The notes under the pieces were generated by a model, which saw nothing but the letters and a program-made list of their open reading frames with translations, made no database searches and was not told the origin of the DNA. Both the position numbers and the translations under genes were made by a program. A stretch of 64,000 bases of DNA from assembly GCF_009909615.1 (NCBI RefSeq), contig NZ_WWNE01000006.1, positions 1 through 64,000 of the forward strand. The letters are read 5' to 3'. The stretch is from Acidiluteibacter ferrifornacis (GTDB taxonomy: Bacteria > Bacteroidota > Bacteroidia > Flavobacteriales_E > Vicingaceae). This document shows, one piece after another, positions 35,440 to 43,629 of the stretch (within the stretch, counting starts at the first letter, position 1; every line of letters begins with the position of its first letter).

Positions 35440-36765
35440 ATGGCAGAAGTAGAATTAGTTATGCCTAAAATGGGCGAAAGTGTTGCAGAGGCAACTATTA
35501 TTAAATGGTTAAAAAGCGAAGGCGACAAAGTTGAAGCCGAAGAAGCTATTATAGAAATAGCCACTGATAAAGTTGATTCAGAAATTCCTTCTCCAGAAGA
35601 TGGAATCATTAAAAAACTTTTGTTTAATGAAGACGATGTTGTACAAGTTGGACAAGTTATAGCAATCATCGAAACTGAAGGCACTAGCTCTGCTGCTCCT
35701 TCCGCTCCTGCAGCCTCGGCTGCCGCAACAGCACCAAGTCCTGTTAAAATGGAAGAAACCAACACGATTTCAACTTCTAACGAAAAACTTGATAAAAATA
35801 CTTCAACTGGAAAATTTTTATCTCCTTTAGTAAGAAGTATTGCTGAAACTGAAGGCATTTCTGCTGCAGAGTTAGATCAAATAAATGGCACTGGTAAAGA
35901 CGCCAGAATTACTAAGGACGACTTATTAAGCTATCTTAAGAATAGAAATAATAGTACGTCAAGTGCTGCTCCTCAGGCGGTCAATAATGTTCCTTCTACT
36001 CCAAAAGCTAATACGGCTTCCTCAACTCCATCGGCTCCGGCAGTTAGCTTAGGTAGCGGTGATGAAATTATAGAAATGGACCGAATGAGAAAACTGATCT
36101 CTGAGCACATGGTTCGTTCTAAACACACCTCCCCTCACGTTACTTCTTTTGTAGAAGCCGATGTAACAAATATGGTACTATGGAGAAATAAGGTAAAAGA
36201 TCAATTTTTAAAGCGTGAAGGTGAAAAGATTACTTTTACCCCAATCATTATAGAAGCTGTTGCAAGTGCAATCAAAGACCTACCGATGATTAACGTGTCT
36301 GTGGACGGCACCAACATTATTAAAAGAGGTCATATCAACATCGGAATGGCAACAGCATTACCTTCAGGAAACTTAATCGTTCCTGTGATTAAAGACGCTG
36401 ATCAAAAGAACCTTCTCGGCTTAACTAAAGCAGTTAATGATCTTGCCAACCGAGCAAGAAATAACAAATTGCAATCAGATGAAGTTTCTGGAGGTACTTT
36501 TACGGTAACCAATGTTGGTTCCTTTGGAAATGTAATGGGAACACCTATAATTAATCAGCCTCAAGCCGCAATTATGGCCATTGGTACAATTAAAAAGAAG
36601 CCTGCTGTAATTGAAACACCTTATGGAGATACTATTGGTATAAGACATATGATGTATTTATCATTATCCTACGACCATAGAGTGGTTGATGGCTCTTTAG
36701 GAGGAAGTTTTATTCGTAAAGTGGCCGATTATTTAGAGAATTTTGACCTGAATCGAGGTTTTTAA
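35440..36765 (+). CDS. 2-oxo acid dehydrogenase complex E2 (dihydrolipoyl acyltransferase)
   Basis: This 441-residue protein has one N-terminal lipoyl domain (1-78, lipoylated Lys44 in ATDKVDSEIPSP) and an Ala/Ser/Pro linker. A peripheral subunit-binding domain follows (~128-165, SPLVRSIAETEGIS and GTGKDARITKDDLL), then a second linker and the acyltransferase domain (~210-441) with the active-site motif SYDHRVVDGSLGG. E2 moves the acyl group from E1 to CoA. The single lipoyl domain and its sequence fit the branched-chain or broad-specificity type more than pyruvate E2, but this is uncertain. No E1 or E3 gene is adjacent. Confidence 0.88.
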   Translation: MAEVELVMPKMGESVAEATIIKWLKSEGDKVEAEEAIIEIATDKVDSEIPSPEDGIIKKLLFNEDDVVQVGQVIAIIETEGTSSAAPSAPAASAAATAPSPVKMEETNTISTSNEKLDKNTSTGKFLSPLVRSIAETEGISAAELDQINGTGKDARITKDDLLSYLKNRNNSTSSAAPQAVNNVPSTPKANTASSTPSAPAVSLGSGDEIIEMDRMRKLISEHMVRSKHTSPHVTSFVEADVTNMVLWRNKVKDQFLKREGEKITFTPIIIEAVASAIKDLPMINVSVDGTNIIKRGHINIGMATALPSGNLIVPVIKDADQKNLLGLTKAVNDLANRARNNKLQSDEVSGGTFTVTNVGSFGNVMGTPIINQPQAAIMAIGTIKKKPAVIETPYGDTIGIRHMMYLSLSYDHRVVDGSLGGSFIRKVADYLENFDLNRGF

Positions 36766-36829
36766 TCGATGAATACAGTTACTTCATAGATTATTTCCTA
36801 TTGACTCTTTCAATATTCCTCATTTAGAA

Positions 36830-36837
36830 TATATTTG
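36830..36837 (+). promoter_or_regulatory. -7 promoter element of the PorE-like gene
   Basis: TATATTTG matches TAnnTTTG exactly, 33 bases before the ATG. TTGAC at 36801 is 26 bases upstream, slightly too far for a standard -33. Confidence 0.45.
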
Positions 36838-36870
36838 TAGGATATTAATAATCCCTTATTCAATCTTTTT

Positions 36871-39800
36871 ATGAAAAAGACGCTTATTTTCTTGTGCATT
36901 AGTTTATTCACAATTGTTGCTATTGCCCAAAAATCCTATAGAGATAAATTTGTTGAGGCCAATTATTTGATGGAGGAAAACAACTACTCAGTAGCCTTGC
37001 CTATTTGGGAAGAATTATATCAAGGAAATGAGAATAATGCAAACATCAATTACAACCTTGGTGTGTGTATGTTAAACTCTACAAATAACAAGGTTAAAGC
37101 TGAGTCCATCGGTTATTTATTAGTAGCAGCTGAAAACGTGGCCACTAATTATGACCCCTACTCAACAAGTGAAAAAAGTGCTCCTGTTTATGCTTACTAT
37201 TATTTAGGCATAGCACAACACTTAAATTACAAGTTTGATGAAGCAATAGTTAGCTTTGAAAAGTTTGACAAAGAGATCACCTCAAAAAATTACTTATACG
37301 ATAACAACAAACGTAGAATAGAGCAAGCGAAATATGCTAAGTATTCTGTTGCTCATCCAGTAAATATTGAAGTGACTAACTTGGGTGGCCAGATGAATTC
37401 TCAATACCCTGATTACAGCCCTGTAGTTAGAATTGATGAATCTGCAATCTATTTTACATCAAGAAGACTTCTGGAAGATAGCTCTAACCAGTACCTTAAA
37501 GATTTTAATGATGCAATGTATTATGAAGACATCTACGTTTCTTACAACGATGATGGCGAGTGGGGAGTGCCAGAACGACTAAACATTAATACAACTGGAC
37601 ACGAAGCGACAATCAACCTTTCAATAGATGGGAGAACACTGTATATTTATAAAGACGATAATGGAGATGGAAATCTTTATTACTCAAAATTAGAATCAGA
37701 TTCAGCAGGCCATGAAATTTGGGCTGATCCAGTTAAATTTGGCTCAAACATCAATTCAGATGCCTATGAAACCCACGTGGCAATTACTCCAGATGGAAAA
37801 AGATTGTATTATGTGAGTGACCGAGAAGGTGGATACGGAGGTAAGGACATTTATTTCTGTAATCTTTTACCAACTGGAAACTGGGCAGCGCCGCAGAATG
37901 CAGGACCTCAAATCAATACTTCTGGAGACGAAGATGGAGTATTTATTCACCCAGATGGAGTTACAATGTATTTCAGTTCGAATGGCCACTCAAGTATTGG
38001 AGGATACGACATTTTTAATGTAGAATACATAGAAGATAGTAACAAATGGGCAAAGCCAAAAAATTTAGGTTACCCTATCAACTCTGTTGACGACGATGTA
38101 TTTTTTGTAACAACCCCTGATGGCAAAAGAGGCTACTTCTCTTCATTTAAAGAAAAAGGATATGGAGATAAGGATATCTACATGATTCAATTGTTTGATG
38201 CGAAAGAAACGGGACTTACTTTGTATACAGGTGAATTTACATTCATCGACCGAATGACTCCACCAGAAGGTGCGTTAGTAACAATTATTGACAATACTAC
38301 AGGAACATTAGTAGGTTATTATAGCCCAAGACAAAGAGATGGAAAATTTAGTGCCATTCTGCGTCCAAACACAAGCTATCACTTAGTTTATGAAGCAGAC
38401 GAATATCAATCCTATGAAGAAGATATTTTTGTACCAGACGGCTCCATGTATCAAGAAATTTATAAAGCTATCCGTCTAAAACCAGTTAGAGTCGGAAAGA
38501 AAGGAGAAATCATAGTTGGTGAAAAAGAAAATATTAAAGGAGTGATTAGCGTAGATGGCGCTAAGAAAAGTGGGGTTTCTATTGATTTGCTTAGTATGGA
38601 TAAAAACCTATTGAACAGCTCGACAACAGATGATGCTGGGATATTTAACTTCGCTGCCTTAGACCCTGATAGTGTTTACTTTATTAGAATCAACACTGAA
38701 GATCCTGAAGTCTTGAAAAAAAATCAAATTGTCATCATGAATGAGCAAGGAGAGGAACTATTATTCAAGAAAATAGGAGAAGGGTTATATCAATTTAGTC
38801 CTAAAAAAGCAGCAGAAAAAGCAACATACACCACTGACATTAGTGGGGTTGCAACCAAAAATGGCATGCCTTTGAAAAAGGTAAATGTTAAACTATTTGA
38901 CAAAGAAGATGATTTAATTGCCTATACAGAAACAGACAATGCGGGTGTATTTAACTTTAGTAAGCTCAATTCAAATGAAAGATATTTAATTGTTTTTGAT
39001 GTAGATAAAGAGCAGTTACCAGATGAAAATGATATCTCTATCGTTAATGAAAAAGGCGAGATTCTTGTTTTTAGGAAAATTAGAGAAGGAGAATTTGAGT
39101 TTATTCCTGACAATATCCGAACAACTGTATCTAAAGAAGCAACAATTCAAGGAGCAATCGCTAGTAATGGTGAACCCCTAAGAGGAGTAAGCATAGATTT
39201 ATTAGATGATCAACAATCTCTTTTATCATCTTCAACTACTGATGATGCTGGAGTGTTTAATTTCTATAAATTAGATCCTTCGAAGAAATACCTTATACGA
39301 ATCAATGCACCAGACGATCAGCTTCCTACTGATGATAATATTATAATCAAGAACAAAGATGGAAAGCCTCTAAACTTCAAAAAAGTAGGAAAAGGTTTAT
39401 ATGAATTTGTTCCGGAAGCAGACAAAACTCCTGTTTATGTAACTAACGTAGGTGGTTTATTAACGATCAATAATAAGCCCGTAAATGGAGCTAACGTAAG
39501 ATTATTAAACGATAAACAATCTTTATTAGCTTCAACAACGACCGATCAAGTAGGTGCATTTAATTTCTATAACCTTTCGACTGACAAACAATATTTCGTG
39601 CAGTTTGATGCCATTGATGGTGAATATCCAATTGAAAGTCAAATACTATTGACTAATGCAGATGGAGAACCAATGGTTTTAAATAAAGTAAAGGATGGCC
39701 TATATGTTTTCACTCCAACAGTTAAAAAGAATATTGGGCTGATCTACTCTGTTGGACCAAACGGAGAAAGGATATATAGTACAAAATCTTACAGTATTGA

Positions 39801-40233
39801 AGCGAGAGAGGGTATTAAATATGATGAGTCCTACCCGACTCCAGCGGAACTAGAAGGAGTAATTGTGTACTTCCAAAAATTCTTTACTTACAATGTAAAA
39901 GATATTAGTGAGAATAATCAGCAGTTCTTGATGTTTGCAAATGACATTGCAGAATTAGTTAGACAAAGAGGATATGCAGATATCATTATTACTTCTAGTG
40001 CGTCAAAAGTGCCTACAAGAACTTGGAAAAATAATACAGTTGTATCGTCTAAACGAGCTTATGATACTAAAGCTTTGCTCGAGAGAGTAATGTTAAAAAG
40101 AGGACTAAAGCCAAGTCAGTACAACTTTGTAGACATCAATACGCTCATAACAGGGCCAGAATACAAAGGTGATTACTTAACCAATAAAAAGGTTTACGAG
40201 AAATTCCAATATGTAAGAGTATTCGTAAAATAG
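36871..40233 (+). CDS. PorE-like envelope protein: TPR, beta-propeller, repeated regulatory-like domains, OmpA-like end
   Basis: This 1120-residue protein has a signal peptide (1-19, ending AIAQ) and TPR-like helices (~20-160). A PD40-type propeller follows (~165-440, with LYYVSDREGGYGGKDIYF and MYFSSNGHSSIGGYDIFN). After a first carboxypeptidase-regulatory-like domain (~445-540) come four tandem ~100-residue repeats (~553-955), each with SxTTDxAGxFNF and GxxxFxP. The C-terminal part is OmpA-like (~990-1120). PorE of the T9SS has the same domain order with a single regulatory-like domain and binds peptidoglycan. Here the OmpA-like end keeps the general pattern (VYFQKFFTYN, SSKRAYDT) but lacks the usual HTD segment, so peptidoglycan binding is uncertain. 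Confidence 0.78.
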   Translation: MKKTLIFLCISLFTIVAIAQKSYRDKFVEANYLMEENNYSVALPIWEELYQGNENNANINYNLGVCMLNSTNNKVKAESIGYLLVAAENVATNYDPYSTSEKSAPVYAYYYLGIAQHLNYKFDEAIVSFEKFDKEITSKNYLYDNNKRRIEQAKYAKYSVAHPVNIEVTNLGGQMNSQYPDYSPVVRIDESAIYFTSRRLLEDSSNQYLKDFNDAMYYEDIYVSYNDDGEWGVPERLNINTTGHEATINLSIDGRTLYIYKDDNGDGNLYYSKLESDSAGHEIWADPVKFGSNINSDAYETHVAITPDGKRLYYVSDREGGYGGKDIYFCNLLPTGNWAAPQNAGPQINTSGDEDGVFIHPDGVTMYFSSNGHSSIGGYDIFNVEYIEDSNKWAKPKNLGYPINSVDDDVFFVTTPDGKRGYFSSFKEKGYGDKDIYMIQLFDAKETGLTLYTGEFTFIDRMTPPEGALVTIIDNTTGTLVGYYSPRQRDGKFSAILRPNTSYHLVYEADEYQSYEEDIFVPDGSMYQEIYKAIRLKPVRVGKKGEIIVGEKENIKGVISVDGAKKSGVSIDLLSMDKNLLNSSTTDDAGIFNFAALDPDSVYFIRINTEDPEVLKKNQIVIMNEQGEELLFKKIGEGLYQFSPKKAAEKATYTTDISGVATKNGMPLKKVNVKLFDKEDDLIAYTETDNAGVFNFSKLNSNERYLIVFDVDKEQLPDENDISIVNEKGEILVFRKIREGEFEFIPDNIRTTVSKEATIQGAIASNGEPLRGVSIDLLDDQQSLLSSSTTDDAGVFNFYKLDPSKKYLIRINAPDDQLPTDDNIIIKNKDGKPLNFKKVGKGLYEFVPEADKTPVYVTNVGGLLTINNKPVNGANVRLLNDKQSLLASTTTDQVGAFNFYNLSTDKQYFVQFDAIDGEYPIESQILLTNADGEPMVLNKVKDGLYVFTPTVKKNIGLIYSVGPNGERIYSTKSYSIEAREGIKYDESYPTPAELEGVIVYFQKFFTYNVKDISENNQQFLMFANDIAELVRQRGYADIIITSSASKVPTRTWKNNTVVSSKRAYDTKALLERVMLKRGLKPSQYNFVDINTLITGPEYKGDYLTNKKVYEKFQYVRVFVK

Positions 40234-40252
40234 AAATAGCTACAAATCTTCT

Positions 40253-40290
40253 AAAGAGGGAAACTTTGAAAGTTTCCCTCTTTTTTTTTA
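40253..40290 (+). terminator. Rho-independent terminator after the PorE-like gene
   Basis: AAAGAGGGAAACTTT pairs with AAAGTTTCCCTCTTT around a very short loop and is followed by a run of Ts, 20 bases after the stop codon. Confidence 0.88.
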
Positions 40291-40299
40291 ATAAACTAT

Positions 40300-40307
40300 T
40301 AAGTTTG
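40300..40307 (+). promoter_or_regulatory. -7 promoter element of the exonuclease gene
   Basis: TAAGTTTG matches TAnnTTTG, 13 bases before the ATG, which would give a very short leader. The terminator T run occupies the -33 position. Confidence 0.35.
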
Positions 40308-40320
40308 TAAAAAACACCCT

Positions 40321-41088
40321 ATGAATTTAGAATTAAACAAACCAATCGTTTTCTTTGATTTGGAAACAACAGGAGTGAATGTTGCAACCGATCGAATTGT
40401 AGAAATTTCCATCTTAAAACTGCATAAGGATGGCAAAAAAGAAATAAAAACAAGAAGAATCAATCCTACAATACCCATTTCGCCAGAATCAACTAGTATT
40501 CATGGGATTTCTGATGAAGACGTAAAAGATGAACCTACATTTAAATCTCTTGCCAAAGGCATTGCACAATTTATTGGTAACGCTGACCTAGCAGGTTATA
40601 ATAGCAATAAATTTGATGTCCCTATGCTTATGGAAGAGTTTCTTCGAGCAGAAGTTGATTTCGATCTTTCTAGTAGAAAACTGGTAGATGTACAGAATAT
40701 ATTTCATCGTATGGAGCAGCGAACTCTAGTGGCTGCTTATAAATTTTACTGCAATAAAGACCTAATTGGTGCGCATGGAGCTGAAGCAGATAATTTAGCT
40801 ACTTACGAAGTATTAGAGGCACAAATTGAAAAATACCCTGAACTAGAAAATGATGTTAATTTTCTATCCGAGTTTTCAAAAAGAGGAAATAATGCGGATT
40901 TGATGGGTAGAATTGTTTTTGATGAAAACAATGTCGAAGTTTTTAATTTTGGAAAACACAAAGGAAAACCAGTTGAGGAAGTTTTAAAAAATGAATCCTC
41001 CTACTACGACTGGATGATGAAAGGAGATTTTCCACTTTATACTAAAAAAGTGTTAACAGCAATCAAAATGAGGAGTTTCGGAAAATAA
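40321..41088 (+). CDS. DEDDh 3'-5' exonuclease (DNA polymerase III epsilon-like)
   Basis: This 255-residue protein shows the DEDDh motifs in order: Exo I FFDLETTGVNVATDRIVEI (Asp and Glu), Exo II AGYNSNKFDVPML (Asp) and Exo III GAHGAEADNLAT (His and Asp). A small C-terminal module (~198-250, FNFGKHKGKPVEEV, YYDWMMKGDFPLYTKK) is the one often attached to exonucleases of this group. It degrades DNA or RNA 3'-5' in proofreading, repair or RNA turnover. It may not be the replicative epsilon subunit. A FAH-family gene follows after 9 bases. Confidence 0.88.
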   Translation: MNLELNKPIVFFDLETTGVNVATDRIVEISILKLHKDGKKEIKTRRINPTIPISPESTSIHGISDEDVKDEPTFKSLAKGIAQFIGNADLAGYNSNKFDVPMLMEEFLRAEVDFDLSSRKLVDVQNIFHRMEQRTLVAAYKFYCNKDLIGAHGAEADNLATYEVLEAQIEKYPELENDVNFLSEFSKRGNNADLMGRIVFDENNVEVFNFGKHKGKPVEEVLKNESSYYDWMMKGDFPLYTKKVLTAIKMRSFGK

Positions 41089-41097
41089 TCTAATGAT

Positions 41098-41712
41098 ATG
41101 AAAATAATATGTATTGGTAGAAATTACGCCAAGCACGCCAAAGAATTAAATAACCCACTACCCACGGAACCAGTTTTTTTCTTCAAACCAGACACCGCTC
41201 TGCTACCTAAGAAGATGCCGTTCTTTATTCCAAATTTCTCAAATGAAATTAATTATGAAACTGAAATTGTAGTTAGAATTGATCGGTTGGGCAAAAACAT
41301 TGAAGAGCGATTTGCACATAAATACTACAGTGAAATAAGCTTAGGGATTGATTTTACCGCCCGTGACATCCAAAACGATTGCAAAGAAAAAGGATTACCA
41401 TGGGAAAAAGCAAAAGCTTTCGATGGTTCTGCTCCTGTTGGCCATGAGTTTATCCCAATCAATACATTTAAAAATATTAATGAAATCGAATTTCAATTAT
41501 TAATCAATGGAGAACAAAGACAAGTTGGAAATAGTGCAGATATGATTTTTTCCATTGACCAAATCATCGCTTATATTTCACAATTTGTTACTTTGAAGAT
41601 TGGCGATTTAATTTTTACTGGAACTCCTGAAGGTGTTGGAAAAGTAAATATTAATGATCATCTAGAAGGTTTTCTGAATAATAAAAAGGTTTTGGATTTA
41701 AAAATAAAATAA
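41098..41712 (+). CDS. Fumarylacetoacetate hydrolase family protein
   Basis: This 204-residue single-domain FAH protein has ICIGRNYAKHAKEL at the N-terminus, the metal-ligand stretch NYETEIVVRI, then LGIDFTARDIQNDCKEKGLPWEKAKAFDGSAPVG and IFTGTPEGVGKV. Related small members are acylpyruvases or oxaloacetate decarboxylases (FAHD1 type); others act on ring-cleavage products. FAHD1-like acylpyruvate hydrolysis is my best guess. It is cotranscribed with the exonuclease and ends at a strong bidirectional terminator. Confidence 0.87.
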   Translation: MKIICIGRNYAKHAKELNNPLPTEPVFFFKPDTALLPKKMPFFIPNFSNEINYETEIVVRIDRLGKNIEERFAHKYYSEISLGIDFTARDIQNDCKEKGLPWEKAKAFDGSAPVGHEFIPINTFKNINEIEFQLLINGEQRQVGNSADMIFSIDQIIAYISQFVTLKIGDLIFTGTPEGVGKVNINDHLEGFLNNKKVLDLKIK

Positions 41713-41742
41713 AAAAGCTCGGCCATATGGCCGAGCTTTTTT
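41711..41742. terminator. Bidirectional terminator between convergent genes
   Basis: A perfect palindrome, AAAAAGCTCGGCCAT and its complement, overlaps the stop codons of both flanking genes. It gives a T run on each strand. Confidence 0.9.
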
Positions 41743-43079
41743 TATTGAATTAATTTTTCCTTGAAATCAACTCCATATCTCCTTAGCTCAGATAACACAG
41801 GCTCATATATCTCCCTCGCAATTGGAATCTGAATACCAGGACGATCGATAACTCCTTTTAATAACATTTTGGCTGCTATCGCAACAGGATACCCAACGGT
41901 TTTGGCCATCGCGGTTCTTAAACTATCCTCTCCTTTAACCACCATTGAAGAATGTAACTCATGGATTGACCCGTCCAGCTCGTATACAAATTTATGCCAC
42001 ATAACAATCATATCCTTATCCTCTTTACTTAACGACCATTTTCGTTCCAAAATATATTGCAATATTTGAGCAGGCGAAGCATTTTTTAAAGGAATTCTAA
42101 TCGATTTAAAAATATCTAACCATTCCAGTTTATCAAAGAGCTCAACATCATCCTGATGCATATTTAGGTAATGCTTCAACTTCAATTCTACCGAATCATT
42201 TGGGTTATAGGCAAGAAATAAATTTATAAAATCTCTAAACGTCATTTGGTCAGAATTCTCAATTTGATAAGAATCGTCAGTCGCTCCTAACTGCACAAAA
42301 ACATTCCAAGCTCTTGAAAAACCAGGTCTTCGAAGTGTCCCTCTATACATCGTTTTAATATCTTCTAACTGATAAACTGAACGATACATTAATGAATCTC
42401 TATTCGCATATCCCTCAAATTTACCATAGCCCTCTACATCAATAATTTCGGTTCTTCTAAACAGTTTGTGATAAGGGATATACTTATAAGTTCCACTTTG
42501 TATAAACTTAACAGCACCCCCCTGACCAGCAAGTACCACATTTCTGGGATTCCAAGTAAACTTATAATTCCAAGGATTATCATCACTCTCGGGAGCTATA
42601 AGTCCGCCTGTAAATGTTTCAAACTCTTCTATTTTTCCTCCTTTTCCACGAATTTCGTCTATCACTTTCATAGCAGACATATGATCAATACCCGGATCAA
42701 CTCCTATTTCATTAATAATGGTCACTCCATTCGCTATCGCATCTTGCTCCAATGCTCGCATCTCTTTTGAAACATAAGAGGCTGTTACCATATTTTTTTT
42801 AAAACGAATGCAATCTTTCGCAACCGACACATGCATATGTGCAGGTAGCATCGATATTACAATATCCGAATCACTTATCTCTTGCTCTCTTTGCTCATCA
42901 TCTGTCACATCAAATGCGATAGCTGAAGCTCTTGAATGATCTCCTATTTTAGACTTTGCAAAATCAATGTTCTGATCTCCGACCAAAAGTGTCCAATTTT
43001 CCTTTTCTAAATTTTCAAGTAAATAATCTATCAACGAAATAGTTGATCTTCCCGCCCCTATCAATAATATCTTTTTCAT
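41742..43079 (-). CDS. Saccharopine dehydrogenase family protein
   Basis: This 445-residue protein has the NAD(P)-binding motif KKILLIGAGRSTISLIDYLL, then SDIVISMLPAHMHVSVAKDCI, VTASYVSKEM and the signature INEIGVDPGIDHMSAMKVID. The C-terminal domain (SRAWNVFVQLG, AKTVGYPVAIAAKMLLKG) fits saccharopine reductases and dehydrogenases. In lysine metabolism these enzymes form or split saccharopine, but many bacterial members have other substrates. The gene stands alone between two plus-strand units. Confidence 0.88.
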   Translation of the reverse strand: MKKILLIGAGRSTISLIDYLLENLEKENWTLLVGDQNIDFAKSKIGDHSRASAIAFDVTDDEQREQEISDSDIVISMLPAHMHVSVAKDCIRFKKNMVTASYVSKEMRALEQDAIANGVTIINEIGVDPGIDHMSAMKVIDEIRGKGGKIEEFETFTGGLIAPESDDNPWNYKFTWNPRNVVLAGQGGAVKFIQSGTYKYIPYHKLFRRTEIIDVEGYGKFEGYANRDSLMYRSVYQLEDIKTMYRGTLRRPGFSRAWNVFVQLGATDDSYQIENSDQMTFRDFINLFLAYNPNDSVELKLKHYLNMHQDDVELFDKLEWLDIFKSIRIPLKNASPAQILQYILERKWSLSKEDKDMIVMWHKFVYELDGSIHELHSSMVVKGEDSLRTAMAKTVGYPVAIAAKMLLKGVIDRPGIQIPIAREIYEPVLSELRRYGVDFKEKLIQ

Positions 43080-43096
43080 ATGAAATTTATGCTCTT

Positions 43097-43129
43097 TTGT
43101 GAGTGGGCTAAATTAATGGTTTACCTTTG
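43097..43129 (+). promoter_or_regulatory. Promoter of the DUF423 gene
   Basis: TTG (43097-43099), 22 bases, then TACCTTTG (43122-43129). This matches TTG-N17-23-TAnnTTTG. The box covers the upstream in-frame TTG at 43127, so that codon cannot be the start. Confidence 0.55.
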
Positions 43130-43168
43130 TCAATATCAAATTTTAAAGAAGATAAAACTTTCTTTCTC

Positions 43169-43558
43169 ATGAAAAATAATGCAACTACATTCGGTGCAGC
43201 ATTTGGTCTTTTGGCAGTGATTTTAGGAGCTATGGGTGCTCATGCTTTAAAAAGTGAGCTTTCTATAGATCAGTTAGAAAGCTTCCAGACTGGTGTGAGG
43301 TATCAAATCTATCACGCCATTATGCTTTTTATTATAGCTAATCGAAATAATGCTAACTCTAAATTATTAAACACAGTATCCACACTTTTTATAATTGGGA
43401 TTATTCTATTCTCATTTTCCATCTATTTGCTGAGTACTAGATCAATTACCGGAATCGAAGGGTTAAGTATTCTTGGACCGATAACTCCGATTGGAGGTTT
43501 ATTTCTTATTTCAGGATGGATCATGCTTCTATTTGGAGCAATTAGAAAAAAAATATAA
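43169..43558 (+). CDS. DUF423 family small membrane protein
   Basis: I chose the ATG at 43169 (129 residues). The longer frame begins at a TTG that lies inside the -7 promoter box. Four hydrophobic helices are visible, with the family marks GAAFGLLAVILGAMGAHALKS, FQTGVRYQIYHAIMLFI and ITPIGGLFLISGWIMLL. DUF423 proteins (YwdK/YgdD-like) sit in the inner membrane and have no established function. Confidence 0.88.
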   Translation: MKNNATTFGAAFGLLAVILGAMGAHALKSELSIDQLESFQTGVRYQIYHAIMLFIIANRNNANSKLLNTVSTLFIIGIILFSFSIYLLSTRSITGIEGLSILGPITPIGGLFLISGWIMLLFGAIRKKI

Positions 43559-43566
43559 CAATAAAC

Positions 43567-43597
43567 TTGTCCAAACTACATAGCTTAGCTACCTTTC
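43567..43597 (+). promoter_or_regulatory. Possible promoter of the asnB-like gene
   Basis: TTG (43567-43569), 20 bases, then TACCTTTC, one mismatch to TAnnTTTG, about 33 bases before the ATG. Confidence 0.35.
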
Positions 43598-43629
43598 TTA
43601 TTCCATTACTTACTATAAATTAATTTCTG

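Noticed and set aside
35427-35858. 143-codon open frame on the minus strand, Ser/Ala/Ile-rich
   Set aside because: It is the mirror of the lipoyl domain and Ala/Ser linker of the E2 gene; the composition is explained by the sense strand.
38532-39740. CRISPR-like regular repeats
   Set aside because: The periodic similarity is coding, from four ~100-residue protein repeats in one open frame, and is too diverged and too long for a CRISPR array.
43127-43168. TTG start that would lengthen the DUF423 protein by 14 residues
   Set aside because: The TTG lies inside a good -7 promoter box, and the ATG at 43169 gives the usual family N-terminus.
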